Assembly: GCF_007049795.1 (NCBI RefSeq)
Contig: NZ_SCFY01000027.1
Location: 1 to 56,122, forward strand
From: Ectopseudomonas mendocina
Lineage (GTDB): Bacteria > Pseudomonadota > Gammaproteobacteria > Pseudomonadales > Pseudomonadaceae
DNA length: 56,122 bases
Reading direction: 5' to 3'
Under the pieces are notes generated by a model, which did not search any database, was not told where the DNA came from, and saw only the letters and a program-made list of their open reading frames with translations. A program made the position numbers and the translations under genes. This document shows positions 25,112 through 33,505 of this stretch, one piece after another. Positions within the stretch are counted from its first letter, which is position 1, and each line of letters begins with the position of its first letter.

Positions 25112-27657
25112 TCGGCGTTGCCTCCCTTGTCCGGGCTCGCGAGGCCAGGTGCGGGCGCGGAGCGGGTTGCCTTGATGCGTGCTGGTTTTTCCGGCGCGGC
25201 CACTGGGCTCCTGCTCCGGGTCGCTGCCGGGGGCGGGCTGGCATCAGTCTGTGCCTGCGCCTTGGCAGGCCGGGCGGCATTTTTCTTCCTTGGTCGCGTG
25301 GCGGCCTTGGACGTAGGGGCGTCCGCCTCGGGGAGGCGCAGGCTTGCCTGGATTTGCTCTGGCGGGCTGTCCACCGTGATGAGTGGCACGGATGGTTGGG
25401 CGAAATCCGGCAATGGGTGTTCGAGCAGATCATGCAACCGACGCCAAAGATCACCCACGGCACCCTCGGCGTACAGCAACTCAGGCACGAGGTGCGTGGC
25501 GGCTGTCAGGACGACTTCACGCTGGCTGGCCTTGGCTAGCAAAAGGGGCAAGGTGTTCAGGCTTTCCTCGGGGTGGGCGAAGACCAGTAGATCCTGCAGG
25601 CGGACGCTGTCACGTACGGCGAGAGGGTCGATGCCGAGCTGTTGCGAGAGCGTGCGAGCGCGCTGGGCGAGCTCTTCGATGCGTTCTTTGCCGAACCTGC
25701 CGCTGGCACGTGCGAGCAGGCAGAAAATGCGAATGAGCGCTTCCCGCTCCCCACCCTGGAGAAGCGAGTCGTGCAGATGCTCGATCAGAGCCTTGTCCCG
25801 TTGTTCTATGTGGCTCTGTTGCGAGCGCGGTGCTTGCCCTCCGGTCAGGGTGCTCAGCCCGCCGTAGAAGCTGTGGAAGAGCAACTCCTGGGATGCATCG
25901 CGGATGTCGCGATAACCATCGAGCTGGGCCTCGATGACGCTGGAGAATACCTCTTGCCAGGCAAGCAGGGGGTTGTTGGGGGATGCCGGGCGGCGATTGG
26001 TGCGGGTCAGGGCCGCGCTTCCCGCCAGCCACCAGAGGGCTGGATTGAGGCTGCTCCAGACGATCTGCTGCTGGTGAAATGGGTGGCTCTTGCGCAGGGA
26101 TTCGGCGAGTGGTTCGTTGATCGCCCTGCGCATCCAGGGCCGCACGAACCAGTCGTAAAGCGTGCTGTTGAGTCCGGAGACGCGGTCGACCAGGGCGAAT
26201 TCACGCTCGTCGCTTCGGCCATCTTCATCGTGGGCGAGAATATCGGCGATACGCCGGGACTCGAAATGTACCTGATACGCCTGGTCACCACTGGGGGATG
26301 CCGGTAGATCGTCGATCATCAACTCGTACAGGCCAGGCGACAGCAGGGCGATGGCATCGATGGCGCCGAGCAGCTGCCGGTGTTCGCGCCGGGCGACCTT
26401 GCCGGAGACGAAGATGCCCAGGTGGCCGATGCTGGCATGCTGCAGGTAGACGATGGTGCGTCCGGCGCTGCGCAGTGCCAGGTCGCTGGGGTAGACGTCG
26501 GCTATCCAGTTCAGTGCCTGCTGCGGCGGAGTGATGTTGTCGCCGTACGAGCAGAACACCACCACGGGCGCCTCGATGCGTTTCAGATCGATGCCGCTCG
26601 TGCGACCGGAACCGCCGGCCAGGCGGTTGCCGATGAACAGGTCGTCGACGATCACCTCGATCTCCTCGCTGTTGAGCAGGGTCGGGCTGCCCCACCAGCG
26701 TTCGAAATCGAGAAAGCGCGGGGTTTCGGCGTCGACGTCGCGGAACAGGTTGTAGTACTTGCTCCAGTAGGTGTTGGCCGGGTTCAGGCTCTCGAAGTTG
26801 CTGACCAGCCAGGTGCCGTCGAAGCGGCCGTTGCCCAGGTCGCTGCCCAGGCGGGTCATCCAGGCGCCGCCGAGCAGGCCGCCGGCATAGCGCATCGGGT
26901 TGCGCCCGTTGACGCCGGCCCAGTAGGACAGCGGCGCACCGTTGACGATCACCAGGCCCGGCAGTTCCGGACGTGCCGCCGCCAGGCCCATCAGCGCCCA
27001 GCCGGCCTGGCAGTTGCCGATCACCACCGGCTTGCCGGCCTCGGGATGGCGCGCGCTGACCGTTTCGATATAGCGGGCTTCGGCCTCGGCGATGTCGAGC
27101 AGGGTCTGGCCGGGCGCGGGGGCATGGCTGAAGGCGATGAAATAGGTCGGATGCCCGGCGCGCAGGCTTTCGCCAATTTCGGAGTCTTGCTTGAAGCCGC
27201 CGATGCCGGCGCCATGACCGCCGCGCGGATCGATGACGATGACCGGCTGACGCGTGGCATCGCTTGGCTGGTCAGCCGTTGGAAGGATGCGCAGCAGGGA
27301 ATAGTTGACCGGATGAGGCAGGTCGTGGCCGTCGATCAGCACCTCGTAGGGAAACTTGAGCAGCAGGGGATAGCCGGCGCGCTCGTGGGCCAGGGTATTG
27401 TCGCCACGCTGGCGCAGTGCATCCCAGAACAGCAGGCCGCGTTGCCCGCAGTCGACCAGGTATTCCCAGCAGTCTCCCGGGCTGGGGGCACGCAGGCGAC
27501 CTTCGTTGAGGGGCGCGAGCAGGGCCGCATGGCGTTGGCCGAAGGCATCGAGCATAAGCTTGCCGTGCAACTGCTGCAGACGGCTGAGGTGTTCGAACAG
27601 ATTATGGAATGAGGAAAAGCTGTCTTCTCGCTTCGCAAAAAAACTTTCCTGGCTCAT
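25108..27657 (-). CDS. DUF3141 protein, PHA-synthase-like alpha/beta hydrolase
   Basis: The 849-aa protein has an alpha/beta-hydrolase core related to PhaC-like proteins: VIDPRGGHGAGIGGFKQDSE, FIAFSHAPAPGQTLLDIAEA, a nucleophile-elbow-like VIGNCQAGWALMGLAAARPE, a candidate acid at FCSYGDNITPP and a His in QHASIGHLGIFVSGKVA. The elbow reads GNCQAGW, with Cys in place of the Ser of ordinary hydrolases. The C-terminal 50 residues are Pro/Ala/Lys-rich and probably disordered. It is first in an operon with pta, ackA, a fabI-like gene and gltS, and diverges from phaP. ATG 27657 (AGGA 7 nt upstream) is preferred over 27663. DUF3141 biochemistry is not established as far as I know. Confidence 0.85.
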   Translation of the reverse strand: MSQESFFAKREDSFSSFHNLFEHLSRLQQLHGKLMLDAFGQRHAALLAPLNEGRLRAPSPGDCWEYLVDCGQRGLLFWDALRQRGDNTLAHERAGYPLLLKFPYEVLIDGHDLPHPVNYSLLRILPTADQPSDATRQPVIVIDPRGGHGAGIGGFKQDSEIGESLRAGHPTYFIAFSHAPAPGQTLLDIAEAEARYIETVSARHPEAGKPVVIGNCQAGWALMGLAAARPELPGLVIVNGAPLSYWAGVNGRNPMRYAGGLLGGAWMTRLGSDLGNGRFDGTWLVSNFESLNPANTYWSKYYNLFRDVDAETPRFLDFERWWGSPTLLNSEEIEVIVDDLFIGNRLAGGSGRTSGIDLKRIEAPVVVFCSYGDNITPPQQALNWIADVYPSDLALRSAGRTIVYLQHASIGHLGIFVSGKVARREHRQLLGAIDAIALLSPGLYELMIDDLPASPSGDQAYQVHFESRRIADILAHDEDGRSDEREFALVDRVSGLNSTLYDWFVRPWMRRAINEPLAESLRKSHPFHQQQIVWSSLNPALWWLAGSAALTRTNRRPASPNNPLLAWQEVFSSVIEAQLDGYRDIRDASQELLFHSFYGGLSTLTGGQAPRSQQSHIEQRDKALIEHLHDSLLQGGEREALIRIFCLLARASGRFGKERIEELAQRARTLSQQLGIDPLAVRDSVRLQDLLVFAHPEESLNTLPLLLAKASQREVVLTAATHLVPELLYAEGAVGDLWRRLHDLLEHPLPDFAQPSVPLITVDSPPEQIQASLRLPEADAPTSKAATRPRKKNAARPAKAQAQTDASPPPAATRSRSPVAAPEKPARIKATRSAPAPGLASPDKGGNAE

Positions 27658-27770
27658 GAGCATTTCCTATCTCGGTGGCGTGCTAAAGGCCTGCGCTCAA
27701 TCCTCCCCTTGGAGAGGCTGCATGGCGTTAAGGCTAGGTTTATAGCGAATCGCTGCGGCTTGGGCAAAAT

Positions 27771-27820
27771 TTTTTTGCAGTGCAAAAAAGCTCTTGCGAT
27801 CTTTTTTGTGCGGTGCAATA
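27771..27820. promoter_or_regulatory. Palindromic operator, likely PhaR site, between phaP and the DUF3141 operon
   Basis: TTTTTTGCAGTGCAAAAAA (27771-27789) is a perfect 19-bp palindrome around G27780. An imperfect copy, TTTTTTGTGCGGTGCAATA, follows at 27802-27820, 31 bp later and about three helical turns away. PhaR repressors of other bacteria bind TGCA-containing dyads at phasin promoters, so this is the expected place. The shared intergenic region could serve both directions. Confidence 0.6.
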
Positions 27821-27904
27821 TTATGCTGGCGCGGCAGCTCCATCATGGATGGCTTTCGCGTGTCAGGCCGTAGGTGGCCTTCCCCATTGCCAGGAGATCC
27901 GACC

Positions 27905-28471
27905 ATGTCTTTTTTTGATTCGGAAAAACTGCAAAGCGCACAGAAAGCCAACCTTGACCTGCTGCAGCAGATCAGTGGCAAGGTATTCGAGAGCGTCGAG
28001 CAGCTCAGTCAGTTGCAATTCAAGGCGCTACGCGCTTCCAGTGGCGAGCAGTTCGACAGCTTGCGCAAGCTGCTGTCAGTGCGTGACCCGCAGGCCTTCG
28101 CCGAGTTGCAGGCGTCCTTCGCTCAGCCGGCAGCCCAGGCGGAGCGCCTGCTGGAGTTCAATCGCGAGGTGTACGATCTGGTCTCCAGCACGCAGGCGGA
28201 TATCGCCAAGCTTGCCGAGCGCCAGGTCGAGGCGGGCACCAAGCAGGTGCGGGAACTGGTGGACGTTATCGCCAAAAACGCCCCGGCGGGTGCGGAACCG
28301 GCGGTAGCCGTGCTCAAGTCGGCACTGGAAAGCGCCGGCAGTGTCTATGAAAGCGCGCAGAAAGCCGCCAAGCAGGCAGCCGAGATCGCTGAGAACGGCA
28401 TCGCTGCCGCCGCTTCCGCGGCCGGTCAGGCCACTCGTGAAGCCGGCAAGGCTGCGGGCGGGCGCAAGTAA
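27905..28471 (+). CDS. phaP: Phasin (PHB granule surface protein)
   Basis: The 188-aa protein coats PHB granules and limits their coalescence. It begins MSFFDSEKLQSAQKANLDLL and has the amphipathic helical phasin_2 core (FESVEQLSQLQFKALRASSG) and an Ala/Lys-rich helical tail (KAAKQAAEIAENGIAAAASA) of the type that can self-associate. AGGAG lies 10 nt before the ATG at 27905, and a long in-frame upstream extension is not family-like. It is convergent with phaR and has a likely PhaR operator upstream. Confidence 0.9.
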   Translation: MSFFDSEKLQSAQKANLDLLQQISGKVFESVEQLSQLQFKALRASSGEQFDSLRKLLSVRDPQAFAELQASFAQPAAQAERLLEFNREVYDLVSSTQADIAKLAERQVEAGTKQVRELVDVIAKNAPAGAEPAVAVLKSALESAGSVYESAQKAAKQAAEIAENGIAAAASAAGQATREAGKAAGGRK

Positions 28472-28491
28472 GGCAGGGCGGCCGTGTCACG

Positions 28492-28529
28492 GACGGTGAT
28501 GAGTTTCATTGCTCATCACCGTCTTTTTT
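28492..28529. terminator. Bidirectional rho-independent terminator of phaP and phaR
   Basis: Perfect 12-bp arms (28492-28503 and 28512-28523) with an 8-base loop are followed by six T on the plus strand. The phaR stop codon (28506-28508) lies within the loop, so the final phaR codons form part of the hairpin. Confidence 0.88.
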
Positions 28530-29030
28530 CGTCTGCCTGAAATTGCCGGGTGGGATGCCGCCGAACATACCGAATAGGTTCTGGGTGCCCAAGTAGAGCT
28601 TCTTCGACTGTTCTACGTACTGGCTCATCATCTCCTGCATGACGGGCACCTGCTTGTGCATAAAGTCGCTCCAGGCCTGTGAGGATTGCACCCCGGTCTG
28701 GGTCTGGATTTCGATCACAGTCTGGATGCTCTTTTCCAGATAGTTGCCGAGCATGCCCTGGAATGGGCCATAGAAACGGATGATGCCCTTGAGCATATCG
28801 CTGGAGAAGAGCGGCTCGCCGTCGCTTTCCGCTTCCTGAATGATCTGCAGCAGGATGCTGCGAGTCAGATCCTCGCCAGTCTTGGCGTCGACCACCTGGA
28901 ACGGTACTTCGTCGATGACCAACTGGCGGATGTCGGGGAGGGTGACGTGGGTGCTGGTATGGGTGTCGTACAAACGGCGGTTGGCGTATTTCTTGATCAG
29001 GCGTGGGGCTCTGTGGCCGTCATCGGACAT
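28506..29030 (-). CDS. phaR: Polyhydroxyalkanoate synthesis repressor
   Basis: This 174-aa transcriptional repressor senses PHB granules and represses the phasin gene. The N-terminal DNA-binding domain is RLIKKYANRRLYDTHTSTHV, then TLPDIRQLVIDEVPFQVVDA with KTGEDLTRSIL; the second part is a PHB_acc repeat (SDMLKGIIRFYGPFQGMLGN, then YLEKSIQTVIEIQ). MSDDGHRAPRL at 29030 is taken as start because the upstream 52 codons are not conserved in the family. It is convergent to phaP. Release from the operator upon binding nascent PHB is established for the family. Confidence 0.92.
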   Translation of the reverse strand: MSDDGHRAPRLIKKYANRRLYDTHTSTHVTLPDIRQLVIDEVPFQVVDAKTGEDLTRSILLQIIQEAESDGEPLFSSDMLKGIIRFYGPFQGMLGNYLEKSIQTVIEIQTQTGVQSSQAWSDFMHKQVPVMQEMMSQYVEQSKKLYLGTQNLFGMFGGIPPGNFRQTKKDGDEQ

Positions 29031-29330
29031 GTGTAGCGTCTCATTATGAGTCGGAGTGTCTGTGGCAGGTATTATCTCAGGCCTCTCCCGGTGTAGATAT
29101 ATTGTTAATGCGGGGATAATTGGTTGTTTTAGTTTTTCGGATATAAGGCCGTAAGATATTCGCAGATACTTACTTGGGGCTGGCATCTACCGCCAGCAGA
29201 ATCACTTCGCGCTGTATCAGTCGAGATGGCGTCTGAACCATATGCGGATCGTGATGATCCGCGCCATTTCCGACGTAATGGGTATCTACCGATTGTGAGC
29301 TCTTCAACTTATACCACCACTTCGTTCACT

Positions 29331-31253
29331 GTGAGTCGTTCACTGCGTTGCTTTCCGTCAGTCCTGCTGGTTCTAGTGCTGGCCGGGTGTGCAGGGGTCA
29401 AGGTCACGGCGGTCAGCAACAATGATTACCTGGCCCAGCGCCGCGGTGATGTGTTGACCACCGGCAACCTCAGTGCTTCGGCGGTTGCTGCCCTGCAGGT
29501 CGTGGGCAGTGATGAGAAGCGCTGCCTTGCTGACCTGCCGGCCTGCCGCGAGGCGCTGGACAGCACAACGGGGTTGCGTGACGAACAGCGGCTTTCCACG
29601 CTGGCCGAGCTGTGGCTGAAGGAAGCCCAGGACGGCGGCAAGGTGATGGCGGCGGAGGCCCGCACCGATGCCTACCTGGAGAGTGCCCGGTATGCCTACG
29701 CCTACCTCTTCCTGACCACCCGCACACCGAGCCAGCGCGCCCTGGAAGACCGGCAGACGCAGGTGCGCGACTACTACAACTTTTCGGTGCAGCAGGCGCT
29801 CGTCGAGGTCTTCGATCGCTACCGTGGACGGCCACCATCACCCGAGGACACTCAGGGTAATTTCCGCCTCAAGACCGGGCGCTGGACGATCGGCGGGCGC
29901 ATGACCGATGTGAGGCTGGCCGATGACCGCCTGTTGCCGAAGGAGCTGATTCCGGCTGCGTCCCTGTCCTTTGGCGGGTTGCGCAACCAGTACCGTCGGG
30001 ATGGACTGGGTGCCGAGTTGGTAGCGGTGACGGCCAAGCGCGTGGTGAGCAAGGGGAGCGATGAAATACCCTGGAGCGAAACCCCCTTCCCGGCGATTAC
30101 TGCCGTGGCGCGCTTTCCCGGGGAGACCCTGGAGCAGGTGTTGTCCACCTATCAGGTGGAAGTGATCGGTTATGACCCCTACCGGCAGGATTCGGTGGAC
30201 ATGGCAGGTGTGCAGGCGCCCCTGGCGGCCAACTTCACGTCGGGCTATGGCCTGTGGCTGGCGCGTTCCGGGTTTGCCCGGCAGTCCCTGCTGACTCTGG
30301 TCGGACGCGGCGAAGTGTTGGAACGCCCCCATGTCTACCTGCTGCAGCCGTTCGATCCCGACCGGCGCATCGTGGTCATGCTGCATGGCCTGGCCAGCAG
30401 CCCGGAGGCCTGGATCAACGTGGCCAATGAAGTGCTGGGCGACGAGGAACTGCGCCGCAATTACCAGATCTGGCAGGTCTACTACCCGACCAACCTGCCG
30501 CTGGCCGTCAACAATCAGGCCATCCGCGAGGCCATCGAGCAGACCTTGGCGAATTTCGATCCGCAAGGCACGGCCAAGGCCAGCCACGATATGGTGCTGG
30601 TCGGGCACAGCATGGGGGGCGTGTTGTCACGGCTGATGCTGTCCTCATCGGGTGACCAGTTGTGGGATGCCATGCTGGGAAGTTACGGGATGCAAGGCGC
30701 GCGCCTGGAAAAAGCCCGGGCGAAGCTCGGGCCCTACCTGTATTTCGAGCCATTGCCTCAGGTGAGCCGGGCCGTATTCGCTGCGGCGCCACACCGGGGT
30801 ACCCCGTTTGCCGAAAATCGCGTGTCGCGCTGGGCCGCAGGGCTGGTGAAGATGCCGGTGTCGATGTTGAACCGTTTCAAGGAGGTTGCCCAAGTGCTGG
30901 TTGACCCCAATGCGGCGGCACCGGTCGCGTTGGTGCGCCCCCTCAACAGCATCGACAACCTGAGCAACCAGGACCCCTTCGTCAAGGCCGCAGCCGACCT
31001 GCCCATTTCGCCACGAGTGCACTATCACTCGATCATCGGCAACTACACGCCAGACCTCGAGGTCCTGCTGTCCAGTGACGGCGTGGTGCCGTACGCCAGC
31101 TCGCACCTGGCTGGCGCCGACTCGGAGCTGGTCGTGCCATCGTGGCACAGCGTGCAGGAAACACCGCAGGCGATCATCGAAATTCGCCGCGTGCTGCATG
31201 AACACCTCACCGGCCTGGCCAGCCCCAAGGTGGCTACGGTACGAGCGCCATGA
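29331..31253 (+). CDS. Lipoprotein with alpha/beta hydrolase (lipase-like) domain
   Basis: Starting at GTG 29331 gives 640 aa with a classical lipoprotein signal (VSRSLRCFPSVLLVLVLAGC, lipobox Cys 20). The frame is open to an ATG at 29226, which would place the lipobox unusually deep. The N-terminal half contains no family I recognise. The C-terminal half is a lipase-type fold: IVVMLHGLASSPEAW, nucleophile elbow VLVGHSMGGVLSRL, and AAPHRGTPFAENRVSRWAAG. A catalytic His is likely in VVPSWHSVQETPQAI. It overlaps the next gene by 4 bp. Envelope location and an esterase or phospholipase role are inferred. Confidence 0.8.
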   Translation: MSRSLRCFPSVLLVLVLAGCAGVKVTAVSNNDYLAQRRGDVLTTGNLSASAVAALQVVGSDEKRCLADLPACREALDSTTGLRDEQRLSTLAELWLKEAQDGGKVMAAEARTDAYLESARYAYAYLFLTTRTPSQRALEDRQTQVRDYYNFSVQQALVEVFDRYRGRPPSPEDTQGNFRLKTGRWTIGGRMTDVRLADDRLLPKELIPAASLSFGGLRNQYRRDGLGAELVAVTAKRVVSKGSDEIPWSETPFPAITAVARFPGETLEQVLSTYQVEVIGYDPYRQDSVDMAGVQAPLAANFTSGYGLWLARSGFARQSLLTLVGRGEVLERPHVYLLQPFDPDRRIVVMLHGLASSPEAWINVANEVLGDEELRRNYQIWQVYYPTNLPLAVNNQAIREAIEQTLANFDPQGTAKASHDMVLVGHSMGGVLSRLMLSSSGDQLWDAMLGSYGMQGARLEKARAKLGPYLYFEPLPQVSRAVFAAAPHRGTPFAENRVSRWAAGLVKMPVSMLNRFKEVAQVLVDPNAAAPVALVRPLNSIDNLSNQDPFVKAAADLPISPRVHYHSIIGNYTPDLEVLLSSDGVVPYASSHLAGADSELVVPSWHSVQETPQAIIEIRRVLHEHLTGLASPKVATVRAP

Positions 31254-32284
31254 ACGGGCTGTTGGGTCTTCTCCTGCGCAGTGTCCTCGCGCTGTCGTTT
31301 TTTCTGATCATGGCCTGGGGCGTGCTGGCGCTGTTCTACCAGACTGGAGGGCTGGCAACCTGGGTGCTGATTGCGGGCTGGTGCCTGCTTGGCTGCATTC
31401 TGCAGGTTCTGCTGTGGCGCGGGCGTCCCATACTGGCGCTTGTCGGTCAGGTGCTTGTCTTCGCCGCGTTGCTGGTCTGGTGGACAAGCCTGGAACCGTC
31501 AAACCAGCGTATCTGGGCTGGTGATGTCGCGCAGATGACCCAGGGCGAGCTCGTGGGCAATCAGCTCATCCTGCACAATGTGCGCAACTTCAACTGGCGC
31601 AGCGATGATGACTATGACGTTGCCTGGGAAACACGTCGCTACGATCTCGACCAGCTCGCCTCGGTCGACCTGATCACCTCCTATTGGGGCATGCCGGCCA
31701 TCGCCCATGTTCTGGTTTCTTTCGGCTTCACGGATGGGCGTTTTCTGACGTTCACCGTTGAGGTGCGCAAGGAGCAAGGCGAGGCCTATTCGGAGATTGG
31801 CGGTTTCTTCAAGCAGTTCGAGTTGAGCATCGTCGCCACTGACGAGCGTGATGCCTTGCGCGTGCGCACCAACGTGCGCGGCGAAGACAGCTATCTCTAT
31901 CGTATTGCTATGCCCGACGAGGCGATGCGTGCGTTGCTGCTCTCCTATGTGCAGCAGGCCAACGCCCTGGTCGATCAGCCGCGTTTCTACAACACCATTA
32001 CGGCCAACTGCACCACCATCGTTTTCGACATGCTGCAGACGATCATTGGCGGACTGCCGGTCGATTACCGTTTGCTGCTGACAGGCTACCTGCCGGCCTA
32101 TGTCATGTCGGTCGGTGGCCTGCAGGGTGGCTACAGCCTCGATACGTTGCGTCAGCACGGGCGCTTTACCGAACGGGCACGGATGGCCAACGATGCGAGC
32201 GATTTTTCCAGGCAGATCCGGCGCGGAGTGCCCGGCTGGGTCTCTCCCACCGATACCAGCCACAATGATGAAGGCAGAGACTGA
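31250..32284 (+). CDS. DUF4105 domain membrane protein
   Basis: The 344-aa protein has two or three N-terminal transmembrane helices (LLLRSVLALSFFLIMAWGVL, ATWVLIAGWCLLGCILQVLL, GQVLVFAALLVWW), then a periplasmic DUF4105 domain: NVRNFNWRSDDDYDVAWETR, ITSYWGMPAIAHVLVSFGFT, and FYNTITANCTTIVFDM with the conserved NC pair. Residue pattern and topology suggest an NlpC/P60-like or CHAP-like cysteine protein, but activity is unknown. It is coupled to the lipase-like gene (ATGA) and to the small ORF after it (TGATG). Confidence 0.88.
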   Translation: MNGLLGLLLRSVLALSFFLIMAWGVLALFYQTGGLATWVLIAGWCLLGCILQVLLWRGRPILALVGQVLVFAALLVWWTSLEPSNQRIWAGDVAQMTQGELVGNQLILHNVRNFNWRSDDDYDVAWETRRYDLDQLASVDLITSYWGMPAIAHVLVSFGFTDGRFLTFTVEVRKEQGEAYSEIGGFFKQFELSIVATDERDALRVRTNVRGEDSYLYRIAMPDEAMRALLLSYVQQANALVDQPRFYNTITANCTTIVFDMLQTIIGGLPVDYRLLLTGYLPAYVMSVGGLQGGYSLDTLRQHGRFTERARMANDASDFSRQIRRGVPGWVSPTDTSHNDEGRD

Positions 32285-32448
32285 TGCGAGAACTTGAAGT
32301 GATGATTGGCCTGATCGGCCTGGGATTCCTGCTCCTGATGGTCGGCTACAGCCGGCGGGAACGGGACAGTGGTGTGCTGGTGATGGCCACAGGGATAGTG
32401 GTGATGTTGGCTACCATTGGTTACAAAATCTACATTGAGCTGAGGTAA
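32284..32448 (+). CDS. Small membrane protein, 54 aa
   Basis: The ATG at 32284 overlaps the DUF4105 gene stop (ATGA junction), and the frame runs to TAA at 32448. It has two hydrophobic segments, MIGLIGLGFLLLMVGYSRRE and VLVMATGIVVMLATIGYKIY, separated by a charged RRERDSG turn. This makes a two-helix hairpin with both ends on the same side. The coupling suggests the third gene of the lipase/DUF4105 operon. The family is not recognised. Confidence 0.6.
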   Translation: MRELEVMIGLIGLGFLLLMVGYSRRERDSGVLVMATGIVVMLATIGYKIYIELR

Positions 32449-32581
32449 TGAACCATCCTGCACTCGTTGTTTGTTAGTTTTTGCAGCAGAGCGCCCGTTC
32501 CGTGAGCTTAAGTCGGGGCGGAGGCTCTCGATGGGGTATTGGTGAGCTAGTTTTGAATTTCGATAAAGTAGCCTGATGACT

Positions 32582-32773
32582 TTACCAATGGGTGATGTCG
32601 CTTGGGTTGCCAACTATGTCGAACCGTCTACCGTCCCCGAATGAAGTGAATCCCTCACCCAGGCCACCCGGCCCCGCGAAGAGGTCCACCACCTGAATGG
32701 CGTGGTCGAGCTCACCTGTAGGGTCTGTGGGCGTACTATCGAAAAGATTCTTTTGGCCTTGAGTCATGGACAT
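32582..32773 (-). pseudogene. DNA cytosine methyltransferase, N-terminal stub
   Basis: Reading from the ATG at 32773, the protein is MSMTQGQKNLFDSTPTDPTG, then AIQVVDLFAGPGGLGEGFTS, then GRRFDIV, followed by unrelated residues to a stop at 32582. DLFAGPGGLGEGF is motif I (SAM binding) of C5-cytosine methyltransferases. Motifs IV (PC), VI, VIII and the TRD are missing, so only about one tenth of the gene is left. It is divergent from and overlaps the vsr start, the normal dcm-vsr arrangement in some RM cassettes. Activity is impossible. Confidence 0.75.
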
Positions 32774-33395
32774 AGTCAGTAAGGAAGTCAGGTCTCGCAT
32801 GATGGCGGGCATTCGGGGCAGCAACACGTCACCAGAAATGAAGGTCCGACGCCTGCTGCATCGGCATGGTTTCAGGTATCGCCTGCACCAGAAGGATCTT
32901 CCTGGAAAGCCTGATTTGGTGCTTTCTCGCTATCGTGTCTGCATTTTTGTTCACGGTTGCTTTTGGCACAGACACCCCGGATGTCGCTACGCTACTAGCC
33001 CCAAGACCCGGTTGGACTTCTGGCAGAGAAAATTTGACCAGAACGTCGCCCGAGATACCAGGAACAAGGCTGTGTTACTGGCATCGGGGTGGCGGGTGAT
33101 ACAGCTGTGGGAATGTGGGATACGTGCACCTGATGCCGAGATAATCTGGGTCTTGGATGCAATCCGTAATTCTAATCAAAAAACGGTCTCTTGGCCTGAC
33201 CTATCGACGGAACTTGCTCCATATCGCGGCGTGGTGACGTCATCCACACCGCATAGCCAGAGCCCGGCCCACATTCACCAGGTCAAGCTAGATCAACCGA
33301 TTTCCGTTTTTGGGGTGCAGCGCGACTTGATCCACGTCCCGATATGGGAGCCAGAGCCCAGCGGGCACACCATCGAGAAAGACCACACCGCCTAA
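32766..33395 (+). CDS. vsr: Very short patch repair endonuclease
   Basis: Vsr nicks 5' of T in T:G mismatches that arise by deamination of 5-methylcytosine. The 209-aa protein has the family core: MDIVSKEVRSRMMAGIRGSN, FRYRLHQKDLPGKPDLVLSR with the catalytic Asp, and VCIFVHGCFWHRHPGCRYAT with the metal-site His and Cys residues, then FWQRKFDQNVARDTRNKAVL. It is about 60 residues longer than E. coli Vsr; the C-terminal tail after WVLDAIRN is unrelated to anything I know and may be an accidental extension. Its methyltransferase partner is truncated next door, so it is orphaned. The first codons overlap the start codons of the stub on the other strand. Confidence 0.88.
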   Translation: MDIVSKEVRSRMMAGIRGSNTSPEMKVRRLLHRHGFRYRLHQKDLPGKPDLVLSRYRVCIFVHGCFWHRHPGCRYATSPKTRLDFWQRKFDQNVARDTRNKAVLLASGWRVIQLWECGIRAPDAEIIWVLDAIRNSNQKTVSWPDLSTELAPYRGVVTSSTPHSQSPAHIHQVKLDQPISVFGVQRDLIHVPIWEPEPSGHTIEKDHTA

Positions 33396-33505
33396 AGAAT
33401 CGTAAGCCCAGGCTTATGTGTGTATTCCAGTGATGCTGACACCCAGCTCCAGCGATTGCGCCCTCGCACTGAGCCAATCGAACTCTCAACGCACCAGATG
33501 GCGCG

